Position numbers and translations under genes: made by a program. A stretch of 24,431 nt of DNA from JBCBST01 sp039819115 (GTDB lineage: Bacteria; Bacteroidota; Rhodothermia; Balneolales; Balneolaceae), in assembly GCA_039819115.1 (NCBI GenBank), contig JBCBST010000040.1, positions 1 through 24,431 on the forward strand, given 5' to 3'. The notes under the pieces are model-generated. The model ran no database searches. It was not told where the DNA came from and was given only the letters and a program-made list of their open reading frames with translations. This document shows positions 7,944 to 15,371 of this stretch, one piece after another. Position 1 is the stretch's first letter, and each line of letters begins with the position of its first letter.

Positions 7944-8426
7944 ATGTCTGCAAACCCAACAAACCGAATAGGACTGGATACTCAAAAAAGTGAACACCTG
8001 GCCGGCCTTCTTAATGACCTGCTTGCCAACTACTCGGTGTTTTATCAAAATGCACGAGGATATCATTGGAATATCCGGGGCGATAAGTTTTTCGAACTTC
8101 ATTCAAAATTCGAAGAACTCTACAATAGCTTATTCGTGAAAATCGATGAAGTTGCAGAACGTATTCTTACGCTTGCCTATGTACCTGAGCATAGATTCTC
8201 AGACTATTTGGGCAAGTCAGAAATAGCTGAAAGTAACGATGTATCTGACGGCACTAAAGCCATTGAAGAAATTCTGGACGCTTATAAAACACTGCTGATC
8301 AAACAGAGACATATCCTTGATCTTTCTGCTGAAATGGGCGATGAAGGCACCAACGCACAAATGAGTGATTATATCCGGGAGCAGGAAAAACTGGTATGGA
8401 TGTATTCTGCTTACCTCGATAGCTGA
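7944..8426 (+). CDS. dps: Dps-like ferritin, DNA protection during starvation
   Basis: A 160-residue mini-ferritin that would form a 12-subunit cage oxidising Fe(II) with hydrogen peroxide and storing iron. All five inter-subunit ferroxidase ligands are present at the correct spacing: His41, His53, Glu57, Asp68 and Glu72 (compare H31, H43, D47, D58, E62 in Listeria Dps); the third is Glu rather than Asp. The signature YHWNIRGDKFFELHSKFEEL lies at 40-59. The N-terminal tail is short with few basic residues, so direct DNA binding is doubtful. A hairpin that may end the transcript follows at 8451-8478. Confidence 0.95.
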   Translation: MSANPTNRIGLDTQKSEHLAGLLNDLLANYSVFYQNARGYHWNIRGDKFFELHSKFEELYNSLFVKIDEVAERILTLAYVPEHRFSDYLGKSEIAESNDVSDGTKAIEEILDAYKTLLIKQRHILDLSAEMGDEGTNAQMSDYIREQEKLVWMYSAYLDS

Positions 8427-8450
8427 TGGCCCTATAACTATCTGCAGAAC

Positions 8451-8478
8451 CTACCTGCCTTATTCAAAGGGCAGGTAG
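8451..8478. terminator. Hairpin between convergent dps and DUF3738 genes
   Basis: A perfect 9-bp stem (8451-8459 with 8470-8478) closes a loop of about 10 nt in the 82-bp gap between two convergent genes. Neither side has a proper T-run (only TTT inside the loop on the minus strand), so this is a possible transcript-end or stabilising hairpin rather than a textbook intrinsic terminator. Confidence 0.55.
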
Positions 8479-8508
8479 ATATGAACTTCTGATCGTAAAC
8501 CAGGAGGT

Positions 8509-9291
8509 CTACTTTACTACAAGCACGTCTCTCTCTTTGGAAATCTTCACCAGAACCAATCCCAGTTGTTCTTCGAGGGCAGAAATAATGGATTCAGGTT
8601 CTTCGGCATCCCAGTATAACTGATAGTCATATTTTTCTTCCAGACCTGTTTTATTCAGCACCTGGACACCCAGCGCACGTTCCAGAGCCCGAATAAAAAA
8701 GGAATCAATGGTCCTCCCCGATGCGGTTAAGACTCCCTCATCATTACTTGCCCTGCTTTTGGTACTTTCTGATCGATATAACTCTTTGCTCACCCCATTA
8801 GGTGCGGTTAACTCATAATAATCGACCACTTTCGGTTCTGACTGAACCTCAACTCCAAGGTGTTCTTTAATGGCCGACTGCAGCATACCTTGCACAAGTT
8901 CTGCCTGGTTTCGGGGCAGTTTTACATCCACATCATAAAGAACTTGAATTACCTCTTCTTCACCAAAAACCAGCGTTGGCGAGATACTGTAGGCATCTGC
9001 CACCAACTCTCTCAAAGAGGTTCCCTGTTTTTTTATGATGCCCATAGCCGGTGCATGAAAACCGCCCAAAGACTGATTCACTGCCGACTCGGTCAGCTTA
9101 ACATAATAAACCGGGGCGGGTGTCTCGGTATCGGATGTGGTTACAGCAGCACTTGTGTTAATTACCATAGCGTTTGCATTCTGAGCAGATCCGACGGTTA
9201 TGGTTTTAACACTATCGGTTTGGGCTTGGACCTGGCACCAGGCCGTCAATAATAAGATCGTTAGACAACTGCGATTAATCATTTTCTTCAT
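8509..9291 (-). CDS. Periplasmic DUF3738 (TIGR03435-like) protein
   Basis: An exported 260-residue protein with signal peptide (residues 1-24). The C-terminal two thirds match the pattern of DUF3738: SLRELVADAYSI (92-103), YDVDVKLP (119-126), then NKTGLEEKYDYQLYWD (213-228) and ALEEQLGLVLV (238-248). Two halves, 90-161 and 192-260, share the same order of features (G-T/R-x-L/I, Ala-rich helix, YD-x, helix, LG-V/L strand) and look like an internal duplication. DUF3738 is abundant in Acidobacteria and is often fused or linked to TlpA thioredoxins in Bacteroidota; here it overlaps the TlpA gene by 17 nt. No catalytic residue is evident. It is the last gene of the sigma-factor operon. Function unknown. 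Confidence 0.82.
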   Translation of the reverse strand: MKKMINRSCLTILLLTAWCQVQAQTDSVKTITVGSAQNANAMVINTSAAVTTSDTETPAPVYYVKLTESAVNQSLGGFHAPAMGIIKKQGTSLRELVADAYSISPTLVFGEEEVIQVLYDVDVKLPRNQAELVQGMLQSAIKEHLGVEVQSEPKVVDYYELTAPNGVSKELYRSESTKSRASNDEGVLTASGRTIDSFFIRALERALGVQVLNKTGLEEKYDYQLYWDAEEPESIISALEEQLGLVLVKISKERDVLVVK

Positions 9292-9808
9292 TGTTTGTTG
9301 TATTATCTAAATAGGTTTCAATAGTTGATATATCCAGCTGGTCCGGATTCATCACTTCCTGTACTATGCCGTTCGTATCCAGCACCAGCACCGTAGGATA
9401 GCTGGAAATTTCTGCCCACTCTGTTAACTCACGGTCCAGGTCGAGCCCAATCCAGCTACTCATCTTTTTTCGTTTCAGAAAGCGTTGTACAATCGCCTTG
9501 CTTTCGTCTGTGATAGAGATGAACGTGACTGGCGCATCCCTGAAAGCATGCACCAACTCGTTCATGTGTGGAATCGTCTTAATGCAGGGCGCGCACCAGG
9601 TACCCCAAAACTCGAGTACCACTACATGACCATTCAGTACATTGCTGTTAACTAAAACGGTATCTGGTGCCTGTAACAACCGGAGCGAAAACGATTCCGG
9701 AAGGGACTTACCAATGAGTCCTTCTTTGTTTAACATCTGGGCATCGATGTTCAAACTGACGAACATGATGCCCAGTACAAGGAGAGATTCCTTTCGAAAG
9801 AATACCAC
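9275..9808 (-). CDS. TlpA/ResA-like thiol-disulfide oxidoreductase
   Basis: A membrane-tethered or exported thioredoxin-fold protein of 177 residues. The active site is WCAPC with Cys72 and Cys75, in the context EFWGTWCAPCIKTIP; Pro138 (SSYPTV) is the conserved cis-proline. Residues 1-24 give an N-terminal signal or anchor. The GTG start at 9808 is supported by AGGAAG six bases upstream, in the 10-nt gap after the preceding gene; ATG codons lie only further inside. It shares 17 nt with the DUF3738 gene downstream. Expected role: reducing or resolving disulfides in extracytoplasmic proteins, probably the partners encoded in this operon. Confidence 0.9.
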   Translation of the reverse strand: MVFFRKESLLVLGIMFVSLNIDAQMLNKEGLIGKSLPESFSLRLLQAPDTVLVNSNVLNGHVVVLEFWGTWCAPCIKTIPHMNELVHAFRDAPVTFISITDESKAIVQRFLKRKKMSSWIGLDLDRELTEWAEISSYPTVLVLDTNGIVQEVMNPDQLDISTIETYLDNTTNNEEND

Positions 9809-9818
9809 GTGGAACTTC

Positions 9819-10631
9819 CTAATTATTCTGACGGATCACCTTCACTTCTTTCACTTGTTCTACCTGCCGTTCCTTTATTTCTTTAAGCGAAAGACTGTCC
9901 AGCTTTGAAATGCTGATCCGGGGGCTGATTCCATTTTGATACGGATGCTTAATCTCCAGACTGGAAGACGTATCTAATTCTTCTACGATGATTTCCACTA
10001 CCCGCTGACCATCGCTATCGGTAGAAACTTTTGCGTTTCCGGAAACGGAACTGTGCTCTTTCAGAAATTCATCAACCCGCTCAACGATCACTGAATCCGG
10101 TATTTCACGAACAAGCTTTATATCTACGGTGCTTAACGCCTTTTCATAAAATGGCATTTTGATTTTTTCTTCTATGGGCAGAATCTCCAGCTTTTGATAG
10201 GGTGCTAACGCGGCAATCCTATCTCTTTTCTCCACCGCTGCCTCGTAATCCGCTTCTGCTAATACCATCACCATCTCCGTCAGGTATACTTCTTCCTTAT
10301 CGCCATCTTTTTCGATGTTATCGATAAGAACCTGGTTAATGCTAATCTGAGAAAGCTCTTTTTGAGGTAAGGCACTCAGGCTGTTTCTGAGCGTATTCGC
10401 ACCGGATTCGGAGATTCCTTTAATCATATATCCGATTTCTTCTTCCTGTTCTACTGGAATACTACAGGCTACTAATACACTGGCCGTTAATACGATAGAG
10501 GCCGCAACTTTATAGATCGTCTTCATTTTCTTGGGTTTGGGTTGGTGTTCATTTAACCATGAACCCAAGTTTTCAAAAGAGCTGGTATGCTCTTGTTGTC
10601 GTAATCTGTTCCATTCATCAGAGATATTCAT
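9819..10631 (-). CDS. Single-pass membrane protein, probable anti-sigma factor
   Basis: About 270 residues. A short soluble N-terminus (1-38, MNISDEWNRLRQQ onward) precedes one membrane segment (about 39-59), followed by a large acidic extracytoplasmic domain. This layout, directly downstream of an ECF sigma gene, is that of an anti-sigma factor, with the N-terminus binding the sigma factor and the outer domain sensing a signal. The zinc-binding HxxxCxxC motif of ZAS anti-sigmas is missing, and I do not recognise the outer domain. ATG 10631 lies 4 nt after the sigma stop; an in-frame ATG at 10658 overlapping the sigma gene is the alternative. A cysteine (Cys56) at the end of the membrane helix could be accessible to the TlpA protein encoded next. 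Confidence 0.68.
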   Translation of the reverse strand: MNISDEWNRLRQQEHTSSFENLGSWLNEHQPKPKKMKTIYKVAASIVLTASVLVACSIPVEQEEEIGYMIKGISESGANTLRNSLSALPQKELSQISINQVLIDNIEKDGDKEEVYLTEMVMVLAEADYEAAVEKRDRIAALAPYQKLEILPIEEKIKMPFYEKALSTVDIKLVREIPDSVIVERVDEFLKEHSSVSGNAKVSTDSDGQRVVEIIVEELDTSSSLEIKHPYQNGISPRISISKLDSLSLKEIKERQVEQVKEVKVIRQNN

Positions 10632-10635
10632 GCGA

Positions 10636-11238
10636 TTACCCCATGGATTTTGATTCATTGATAACTTGAGAAGTCTCATGGTATAGGTCTTTAGTGCTAT
10701 GTTGCGCTGATCCAGTACCACGTGAGGCGTCTGCCTCCTTGCTACTGGCTTCCATGAACTCCTTCAATTTCTTCCGAGTACGACTTAACCTCGATTTTAC
10801 AGCCGACTCGCTCTTTTCTTGCTGCAGTTGTGTGATTTCCTGTATGGAAAACCCACCTATTTCGAATAGCAGAATAGCTGCCCGTTCTTTATTGGAAAGC
10901 TGACTCAGCCCTCCAATCAACCATTGGTTGTCTTCAAAATAAGAAGGTTCATATACCTGAAATGCTTCTGTGCCTGCCTGTTCGTTTAGCGACACAAACC
11001 TGCTCCAAAAAGGCCTCCGAACCGAATCGTAAAATGTCCGGGTGATGATTTGAAAAAACCAACTTCGAAACTTTGACGGGTCTTTTAGCCTGGAATGAGC
11101 CTCAAAAGCTTTTAACAGCGATTGTTGGATGATATCCTCGGCTTCCGATATCCCTTTCCCCGCACACAATGCCCGACAATAATTCACGGCATCGTTGTAA
11201 TGGGGGTTCAATAAGTTGGTAAATTCAGAATTCTTCAC
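10636..11238 (-). CDS. ECF-type RNA polymerase sigma factor
   Basis: A 200-residue group IV sigma factor. Region 2 is visible as the core-binding segment AEDIIQQSLLKAF (33-45) and the promoter-melting part SKFRSWFFQIITRTFYDSVR (about 55-74). Region 4 is LSNKERAAILLFEIGGFS (about 117-134), with the recognition helix SAVKSRLSRTRKKL (about 146-159). The start is GTG 11238, since no in-frame ATG precedes it. It heads a four-gene operon with the membrane protein, TlpA and DUF3738. In such systems the sigma factor usually drives its own operon, so the 256-bp divergent gap 11239-11494 should hold its promoter. The tail after region 4 (about 165-200) is longer than usual. Confidence 0.92.
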   Translation of the reverse strand: MKNSEFTNLLNPHYNDAVNYCRALCAGKGISEAEDIIQQSLLKAFEAHSRLKDPSKFRSWFFQIITRTFYDSVRRPFWSRFVSLNEQAGTEAFQVYEPSYFEDNQWLIGGLSQLSNKERAAILLFEIGGFSIQEITQLQQEKSESAVKSRLSRTRKKLKEFMEASSKEADASRGTGSAQHSTKDLYHETSQVINESKSMG

Positions 11239-11494
11239 TCAAAAGAAATTTTGGAATTCATGTTGCGCGCTAACACCTATAAGACTCACCAGGCGTAGTA
11301 AAAGTCGCAGAGATTCGTCGTTCTATTTTTGATTCCTTTTATCGATCTCACTTCAATTTTAGTATAATAATAGGAGTTTCGATAAGGGTATACGAACACA
11401 ACAAACTATTCATACCAATAATTAATATAGACTTACGCTTCAATTTTTCAGTCTGTTTATAACCAGAGATATCGCTCAAAACTTAGAATGGCCA

Positions 11495-13375
11495 ATGAAC
11501 GTTTTATTCTATTTCGTCTTATCCGTATTCTTCGTTTTTGGTTCTGAAGGGCTACTTAGCCAAACGCTAAACCCCGAAGCCTATCGGCTGAAGAAAGAGA
11601 TTGAGCAGTCAAAAGGAGAGCAAAAAGTCGATTTAATCATCGAGTTCCTCACCAGATATAACAAAGCATACAATCCAATTGCCATTCAGCTTTCCGAGGA
11701 GGCTTTATCAATGACAATAGCTCCTGAAAAAAAAGGAGAATTGCTTTTTTATGTGGGCCAGACATACCGGATCTATGGTGATTTGAGTCATGCTTTTGAG
11801 CTTCTTAATGAAACACTGGAGATAAGTACTCAACGCAAAGACTCCACTCTTTTCGTACTAACCAGCAGTGAAATTGGGAAAGCAAACACGGTTCTTGGTA
11901 ATTATGAGGAAGCTCGGGAACATCTTTATTCCTCTTTGCGCATTGCTGAGTTAATCGATTATAACAATGCGGTTATCATAAACAAAAACAGAATAGCTGT
12001 TACGTATCAAAGGCAGGGGAACTACAAAAAATCACTGGAGATCTATGACAGTTTTATGGATAACTGCGAAGATTACAGTACGATTAACAACTGCTATGGC
12101 TTTCGCATACAAGAAGCGGTTTCTTACAACAGAACCGGTAATCCATCCAGGGCGTTTGAGATTTTTTTTTCGGCGAGGGCATACTATGTTGAAAAAGGCG
12201 ATGTACTAAGAAAATCGATCCTTGATCACCATCTTGGTTTTCTGCTGAAGCAAAATGGGTTTTATTCAGAAGCTCTTCCCTTCTTCATCGATACGGAATC
12301 CTATTTTTTAGAGAACTACAACAAAGAGCAGATCATACATATCAAGGTAAATATAGGTTCTCTGTTATCAGAACTGGGAGAGTATGATCAGGCGGAAACC
12401 TACTTTCTGGATGCTAACATCCTCTCTGATGAGAGCTTCAATGATGTAAAACCAGATGTGTTCTACGAATTAGGTGCTCTGTATAAAAAGAAGCTGGAGT
12501 TTGGAAAGGCAGACGAGTTTCTTACCGCTGCTTATGAGCTTAATTATCAACAGAATGACGAGTTGGGTTTACTGGAAACCCTGGTGGAACGTGCTGAACT
12601 GGCACTCATGCAAAACGATCGGGGAAAAACCGAGACCCTGTTAAACACGGCAATACCGATTGCAGAGAAACTGGACCTTAAAAAAGAATTAAGTAAGGCA
12701 TACAGCATTCAGATGAAGCTATTTGAGCAGATGAATGCACTGGAATCGTATCGGGTGGCTCAAACCAACGTTATTGCCCTCGAAGAAGAGATTCTAAGTG
12801 AGAATGAGGAGCTTGAGATTAAACGAGCCCTAATTCTTGAGGCTTTGAATCATAACGGATTGAATAAAAACCAGCCTTCGGGTGACGATGCTGAACCAGA
12901 TACGGTCGCTAAAATACCATTCTATAGTGTTGGATTTGCGCTTTTAGGGCTCCTCCTTATTTTTTCCTTCCAGTGGATGAATAATACCACCCTTAAGAAA
13001 AAACCAGTACCGGCTGTAAACCGGATTAAAGAAAAAGATGTGGATGTTCTTAAGCAGAACCTGGAAACAGTCATCCGAACCCATCAATATTATTTAAACC
13101 CCGATCTCTCCTTAAGTGAGTTAGCTGAACAGATTGGTTTAACCGATAAAAAACTGTCTTACCTGCTGAACAAGCATCTGAAAACGAATTTCTACGACTT
13201 CATCAATGAGTACCGGGTTCAATGCTTTATCGAAAAACTCAAAACAGGCAGATACTCCAACTATTCCATATCAGGATTAGCCCTTGATTGTGGATTCAAA
13301 TCCAAAAGCAGCTTCTACCGGGTTTTTAAAAAGCATACCGGTACTTCGCCTAAAGAATTCAAAGCTCAGCTCTAG
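11495..13375 (+). CDS. TPR-transmembrane-AraC transcriptional regulator
   Basis: A 626-residue membrane-bound regulator of a type common in Bacteroidota. Order: signal peptide (1-22), a TPR array covering roughly 25-430 in the periplasm, one membrane helix at about 474-494, and a cytosolic AraC DNA-binding domain at about 515-625 with LSELAEQIGLTDKKLSYLLN as the first HTH and SISGLALDCGFKSKSSFYRV as the second. It would carry a signal from periplasmic binding to DNA in a single chain without phosphorelay. It is divergent from the ECF sigma operon across 256 bp, so either could act on the shared region. The gene contains an A8 (11727-11734) and a T9 run (12162-12170), possible slippage sites. 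Target genes are unknown. Confidence 0.9.
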   Translation: MNVLFYFVLSVFFVFGSEGLLSQTLNPEAYRLKKEIEQSKGEQKVDLIIEFLTRYNKAYNPIAIQLSEEALSMTIAPEKKGELLFYVGQTYRIYGDLSHAFELLNETLEISTQRKDSTLFVLTSSEIGKANTVLGNYEEAREHLYSSLRIAELIDYNNAVIINKNRIAVTYQRQGNYKKSLEIYDSFMDNCEDYSTINNCYGFRIQEAVSYNRTGNPSRAFEIFFSARAYYVEKGDVLRKSILDHHLGFLLKQNGFYSEALPFFIDTESYFLENYNKEQIIHIKVNIGSLLSELGEYDQAETYFLDANILSDESFNDVKPDVFYELGALYKKKLEFGKADEFLTAAYELNYQQNDELGLLETLVERAELALMQNDRGKTETLLNTAIPIAEKLDLKKELSKAYSIQMKLFEQMNALESYRVAQTNVIALEEEILSENEELEIKRALILEALNHNGLNKNQPSGDDAEPDTVAKIPFYSVGFALLGLLLIFSFQWMNNTTLKKKPVPAVNRIKEKDVDVLKQNLETVIRTHQYYLNPDLSLSELAEQIGLTDKKLSYLLNKHLKTNFYDFINEYRVQCFIEKLKTGRYSNYSISGLALDCGFKSKSSFYRVFKKHTGTSPKEFKAQL

Positions 13376-13537
13376 TTTTTTCCAAACGCCCTCTTTTTTG
13401 ATATAAACAGTGTACAGTTCTTCGAAATCAAAACGTCCCATTGGTTCCAAAAGGTCTTTTTTCAGGGGTAGTGAATTATTTTTTCTTCCCAATCGAGTCT
13501 ATCATCGTGAAGCAACATCAATCAATATGCTTACATC

Positions 13538-13885
13538 ATGGCTCAGGAATACTTACTTGCTTTTCGCTTTACCCCCAACGCTGAATACCAGCCAACGGAA
13601 GCGGAACAACAGGAACAGCAACAATTATGGGGTGCTTTTATTGGTGGAATAGCCTCCGCCGGAAAACTGGTCTCAACGAATGAACTTGGGTTCGAAGGGA
13701 TCAACGTCCATCCCGATCAATCAACAGATGAAGGCATTGCCGTTCTGGATAATCAAACATTGGGAGGATATATGGTGATCACTGCTGATTCTATTGCAGA
13801 AGCCAGCGAGTTGGCCAAGGGCTGCCCCATTTTAGGTATGGGCGGTTCTGTAGAGGTGCGCAATATTGTACCCATGGAACATTAA
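13538..13885 (+). CDS. YCII/DGPF-domain protein
   Basis: A cytosolic protein of 115 residues with the YCII-related (DGPF) fold, a dimeric alpha-beta barrel. It shows the family order: an N-terminal strand EYLLAFRF, a helix QQQLWGAFIGGIASAGKL (about 28-45), and GGYMVITADSIAEASELAKGCP (about 70-91), where family members carry a similar GGYxxxxAxSxxEAxxxAxxCP stretch. The usual acidic and His residues of active YCII enzymes are not obvious, so activity is uncertain. Genes of this family often neighbour ECF sigma factors in other bacteria. It precedes the SRPBCC gene by 17 nt and probably opens that operon. Confidence 0.85.
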   Translation: MAQEYLLAFRFTPNAEYQPTEAEQQEQQQLWGAFIGGIASAGKLVSTNELGFEGINVHPDQSTDEGIAVLDNQTLGGYMVITADSIAEASELAKGCPILGMGGSVEVRNIVPMEH

Positions 13886-13902
13886 TCACATCGAATACCA
13901 CT

Positions 13903-14433
13903 ATGAAGACAGCTAAAAAAATCGGGATATCATTATTTGCAGTGGTCTCGTCCATTGTACTACTGGGATTTATAAGCAGCCCCATTTCCATTACAAGCAG
14001 TACAGTTATAAATGCCTCCCAAGGTGAGGTGTACCAGGTCCTTTCCAGCTTTGATCGCTTTCCGGAGTGGTCACCTTTCCTGGTAACAGATCCTAATCAA
14101 AAAAACTGGACTACCGGAGAGGATGGGGAAACCGGCTCCCGTTTTTACTGGGTTGGCGTTGACGAAGAAGGGGAAGGATTCCAGGAGTTAACGGAGGTTT
14201 CAGGTAATTCGTCGTTGGTTATGAATTGTACCATCACAAAGCCCTTTAAAAGCAATCCCACCTTCGCCTATTCCATTACTGCTAAAGATACGGGTATAGA
14301 AGTGGTGCAAACTTTTGAAATGCCAAGCTCGGTATTGGAAAAAATGATGCTGGGTGCCTTCGGGGTAACGTCAGAAATCGAGCAAACCAATCAACTGGGT
14401 ATGGATCGCCTAAAAACCCTGCTGGAGTCCTGA
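13903..14433 (+). CDS. Membrane-anchored SRPBCC (polyketide-cyclase-like) protein
   Basis: A 176-residue protein of the START/SRPBCC lipid- or ligand-binding superfamily. An N-terminal hydrophobic helix (about 5-25) should anchor it, with the binding fold outside the cytosol. The fold begins at TVINASQGEVYQVLSSFDRFPEWSPF, the standard opening of the polyketide-cyclase type, and ends in the long C-terminal helix TNQLGMDRLKTLLES. The ligand would be a hydrophobic small molecule, not identifiable here. Its stop is 1 nt before the ATG of the DUF1569 gene, so translation is coupled. Confidence 0.86.
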   Translation: MKTAKKIGISLFAVVSSIVLLGFISSPISITSSTVINASQGEVYQVLSSFDRFPEWSPFLVTDPNQKNWTTGEDGETGSRFYWVGVDEEGEGFQELTEVSGNSSLVMNCTITKPFKSNPTFAYSITAKDTGIEVVQTFEMPSSVLEKMMLGAFGVTSEIEQTNQLGMDRLKTLLES

Positions 14434-14434
14434 T

Positions 14435-14896
14435 ATGAACACGATATTCGAACCTCACATCACAGAGCAATTTATCCTCAGAATAGATCATCTTACTGAA
14501 GCATCAACAGCAGCCTGGGGAAAAATGAATGCCAAACAAATGCTGAAGCACTGTATTGAAAATGAGCGGCTCCTGCTCCGTGAAAAGCCCTTTAAGAGTG
14601 TCTTTATTGGCAGAATCTTTGGAAAAATGGCGCTAAACGCAGACACCAAAGATGATAAACCATTTGGTAAAAACAGTCCTACCCATCCCGACTTGAAGTT
14701 CAGTGAAAAGACCGTAACCGAAGACTTTGGAGCCTTAACGGAAGAGTGGATTTCACTGCTTGGGAAGTATCCTACCTTACCAAAAACGTATTACGATGGT
14801 TTTGTTCACCCTTTTTTCAGGGCGATGAACAGGCAACAAGTCGGAATCTGGGCCAGAAAACATGTCGATCATCACTTACGGCAGTTTGGTGCCTGA
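14435..14896 (+). CDS. DUF1569 (DinB-like) protein
   Basis: A 153-residue protein with the DUF1569 pattern AAWGKMNAKQMLKHC near residues 26-40. The C-terminal HVDHHLRQFG gives His143 and His147 in an H-x3-H spacing which, with His39, matches the metal triad of DinB/YfiT-like four-helix proteins. It is therefore likely a small metal-binding enzyme, possibly a thiol-dependent transferase; this is inference from fold. No signal peptide. It lies between the SRPBCC and DUF2867 genes and overlaps the latter by 35 nt in another frame. Confidence 0.82.
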   Translation: MNTIFEPHITEQFILRIDHLTEASTAAWGKMNAKQMLKHCIENERLLLREKPFKSVFIGRIFGKMALNADTKDDKPFGKNSPTHPDLKFSEKTVTEDFGALTEEWISLLGKYPTLPKTYYDGFVHPFFRAMNRQQVGIWARKHVDHHLRQFGA

Positions 14897-15371
14897 TCCA
14901 TATACCTATACCGACAGCTACCGTGCTAAGGCAGAATCCGATCACCTATTACCTATTGAAGTCTATGCCAGAGCTTTCTTTCTGGCCGCACCGAGCTGGG
15001 TTTTGCTTCTGATGCGTATTCGGAACCGTCTGGTTGGCTGGTTTGGACTCAAAACCAGCCAGATACCGGAAAACAGGGAGCACATTCTTTTGACCTCTTC
15101 ATTTGAGATGGGAGAGGAATTCGGATTGTTTAAGGTATGTGATAAATCAGAGCACGGTATTGTGCTTGGACAGGACGATAAACACCTCGACTTTCGAATT
15201 GTGATTGAACAAAAGCGGGAAGGTGATTCCGTTTTTGTGGAACTGACTACGCATGTGCGGTTTAAAAATACTATGGGGCGGCTATACTTCGGCCTCATCA
15301 AGCCGTTTCACAACATCATATCCCGGCAGTTAGTAAAAAGAATGTCCAATCCCGGTTTAACAACAGCATGA
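14862..15371 (+). CDS. DUF2867-like protein
   Basis: A 169-residue protein resembling DUF2867, a family with an SRPBCC-like fold often fused to the C-terminus of NAD-dependent sugar epimerase-like proteins. Visible features are the opening YTDSYRAKAESDHL, a hydrophobic helix around 34-58 (ARAFFLAAPSWVLLLMRIRNRLVGWFGL), and the ending RLYFGLIKPFHNIISRQLVKRM. Its ATG lies 35 nt inside the DUF1569 gene and its stop overlaps the next start by 4 nt (ATGA), so it is tightly coupled on both sides. The stand-alone form implies interaction with the neighbours. Function unknown. Confidence 0.8.
   Translation: MSIITYGSLVPDPYTYTDSYRAKAESDHLLPIEVYARAFFLAAPSWVLLLMRIRNRLVGWFGLKTSQIPENREHILLTSSFEMGEEFGLFKVCDKSEHGIVLGQDDKHLDFRIVIEQKREGDSVFVELTTHVRFKNTMGRLYFGLIKPFHNIISRQLVKRMSNPGLTTA

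Noticed and set aside
8860..9252. 130-codon frame antisense to the DUF3738 gene
   Set aside because: It mirrors a well-supported coding gene, is Cys/His-rich without pattern, and has no start signal.
13410..13652. 80-codon frame overlapping the YCII gene
   Set aside because: Out of frame with the recognised YCII protein and with low-complexity composition.
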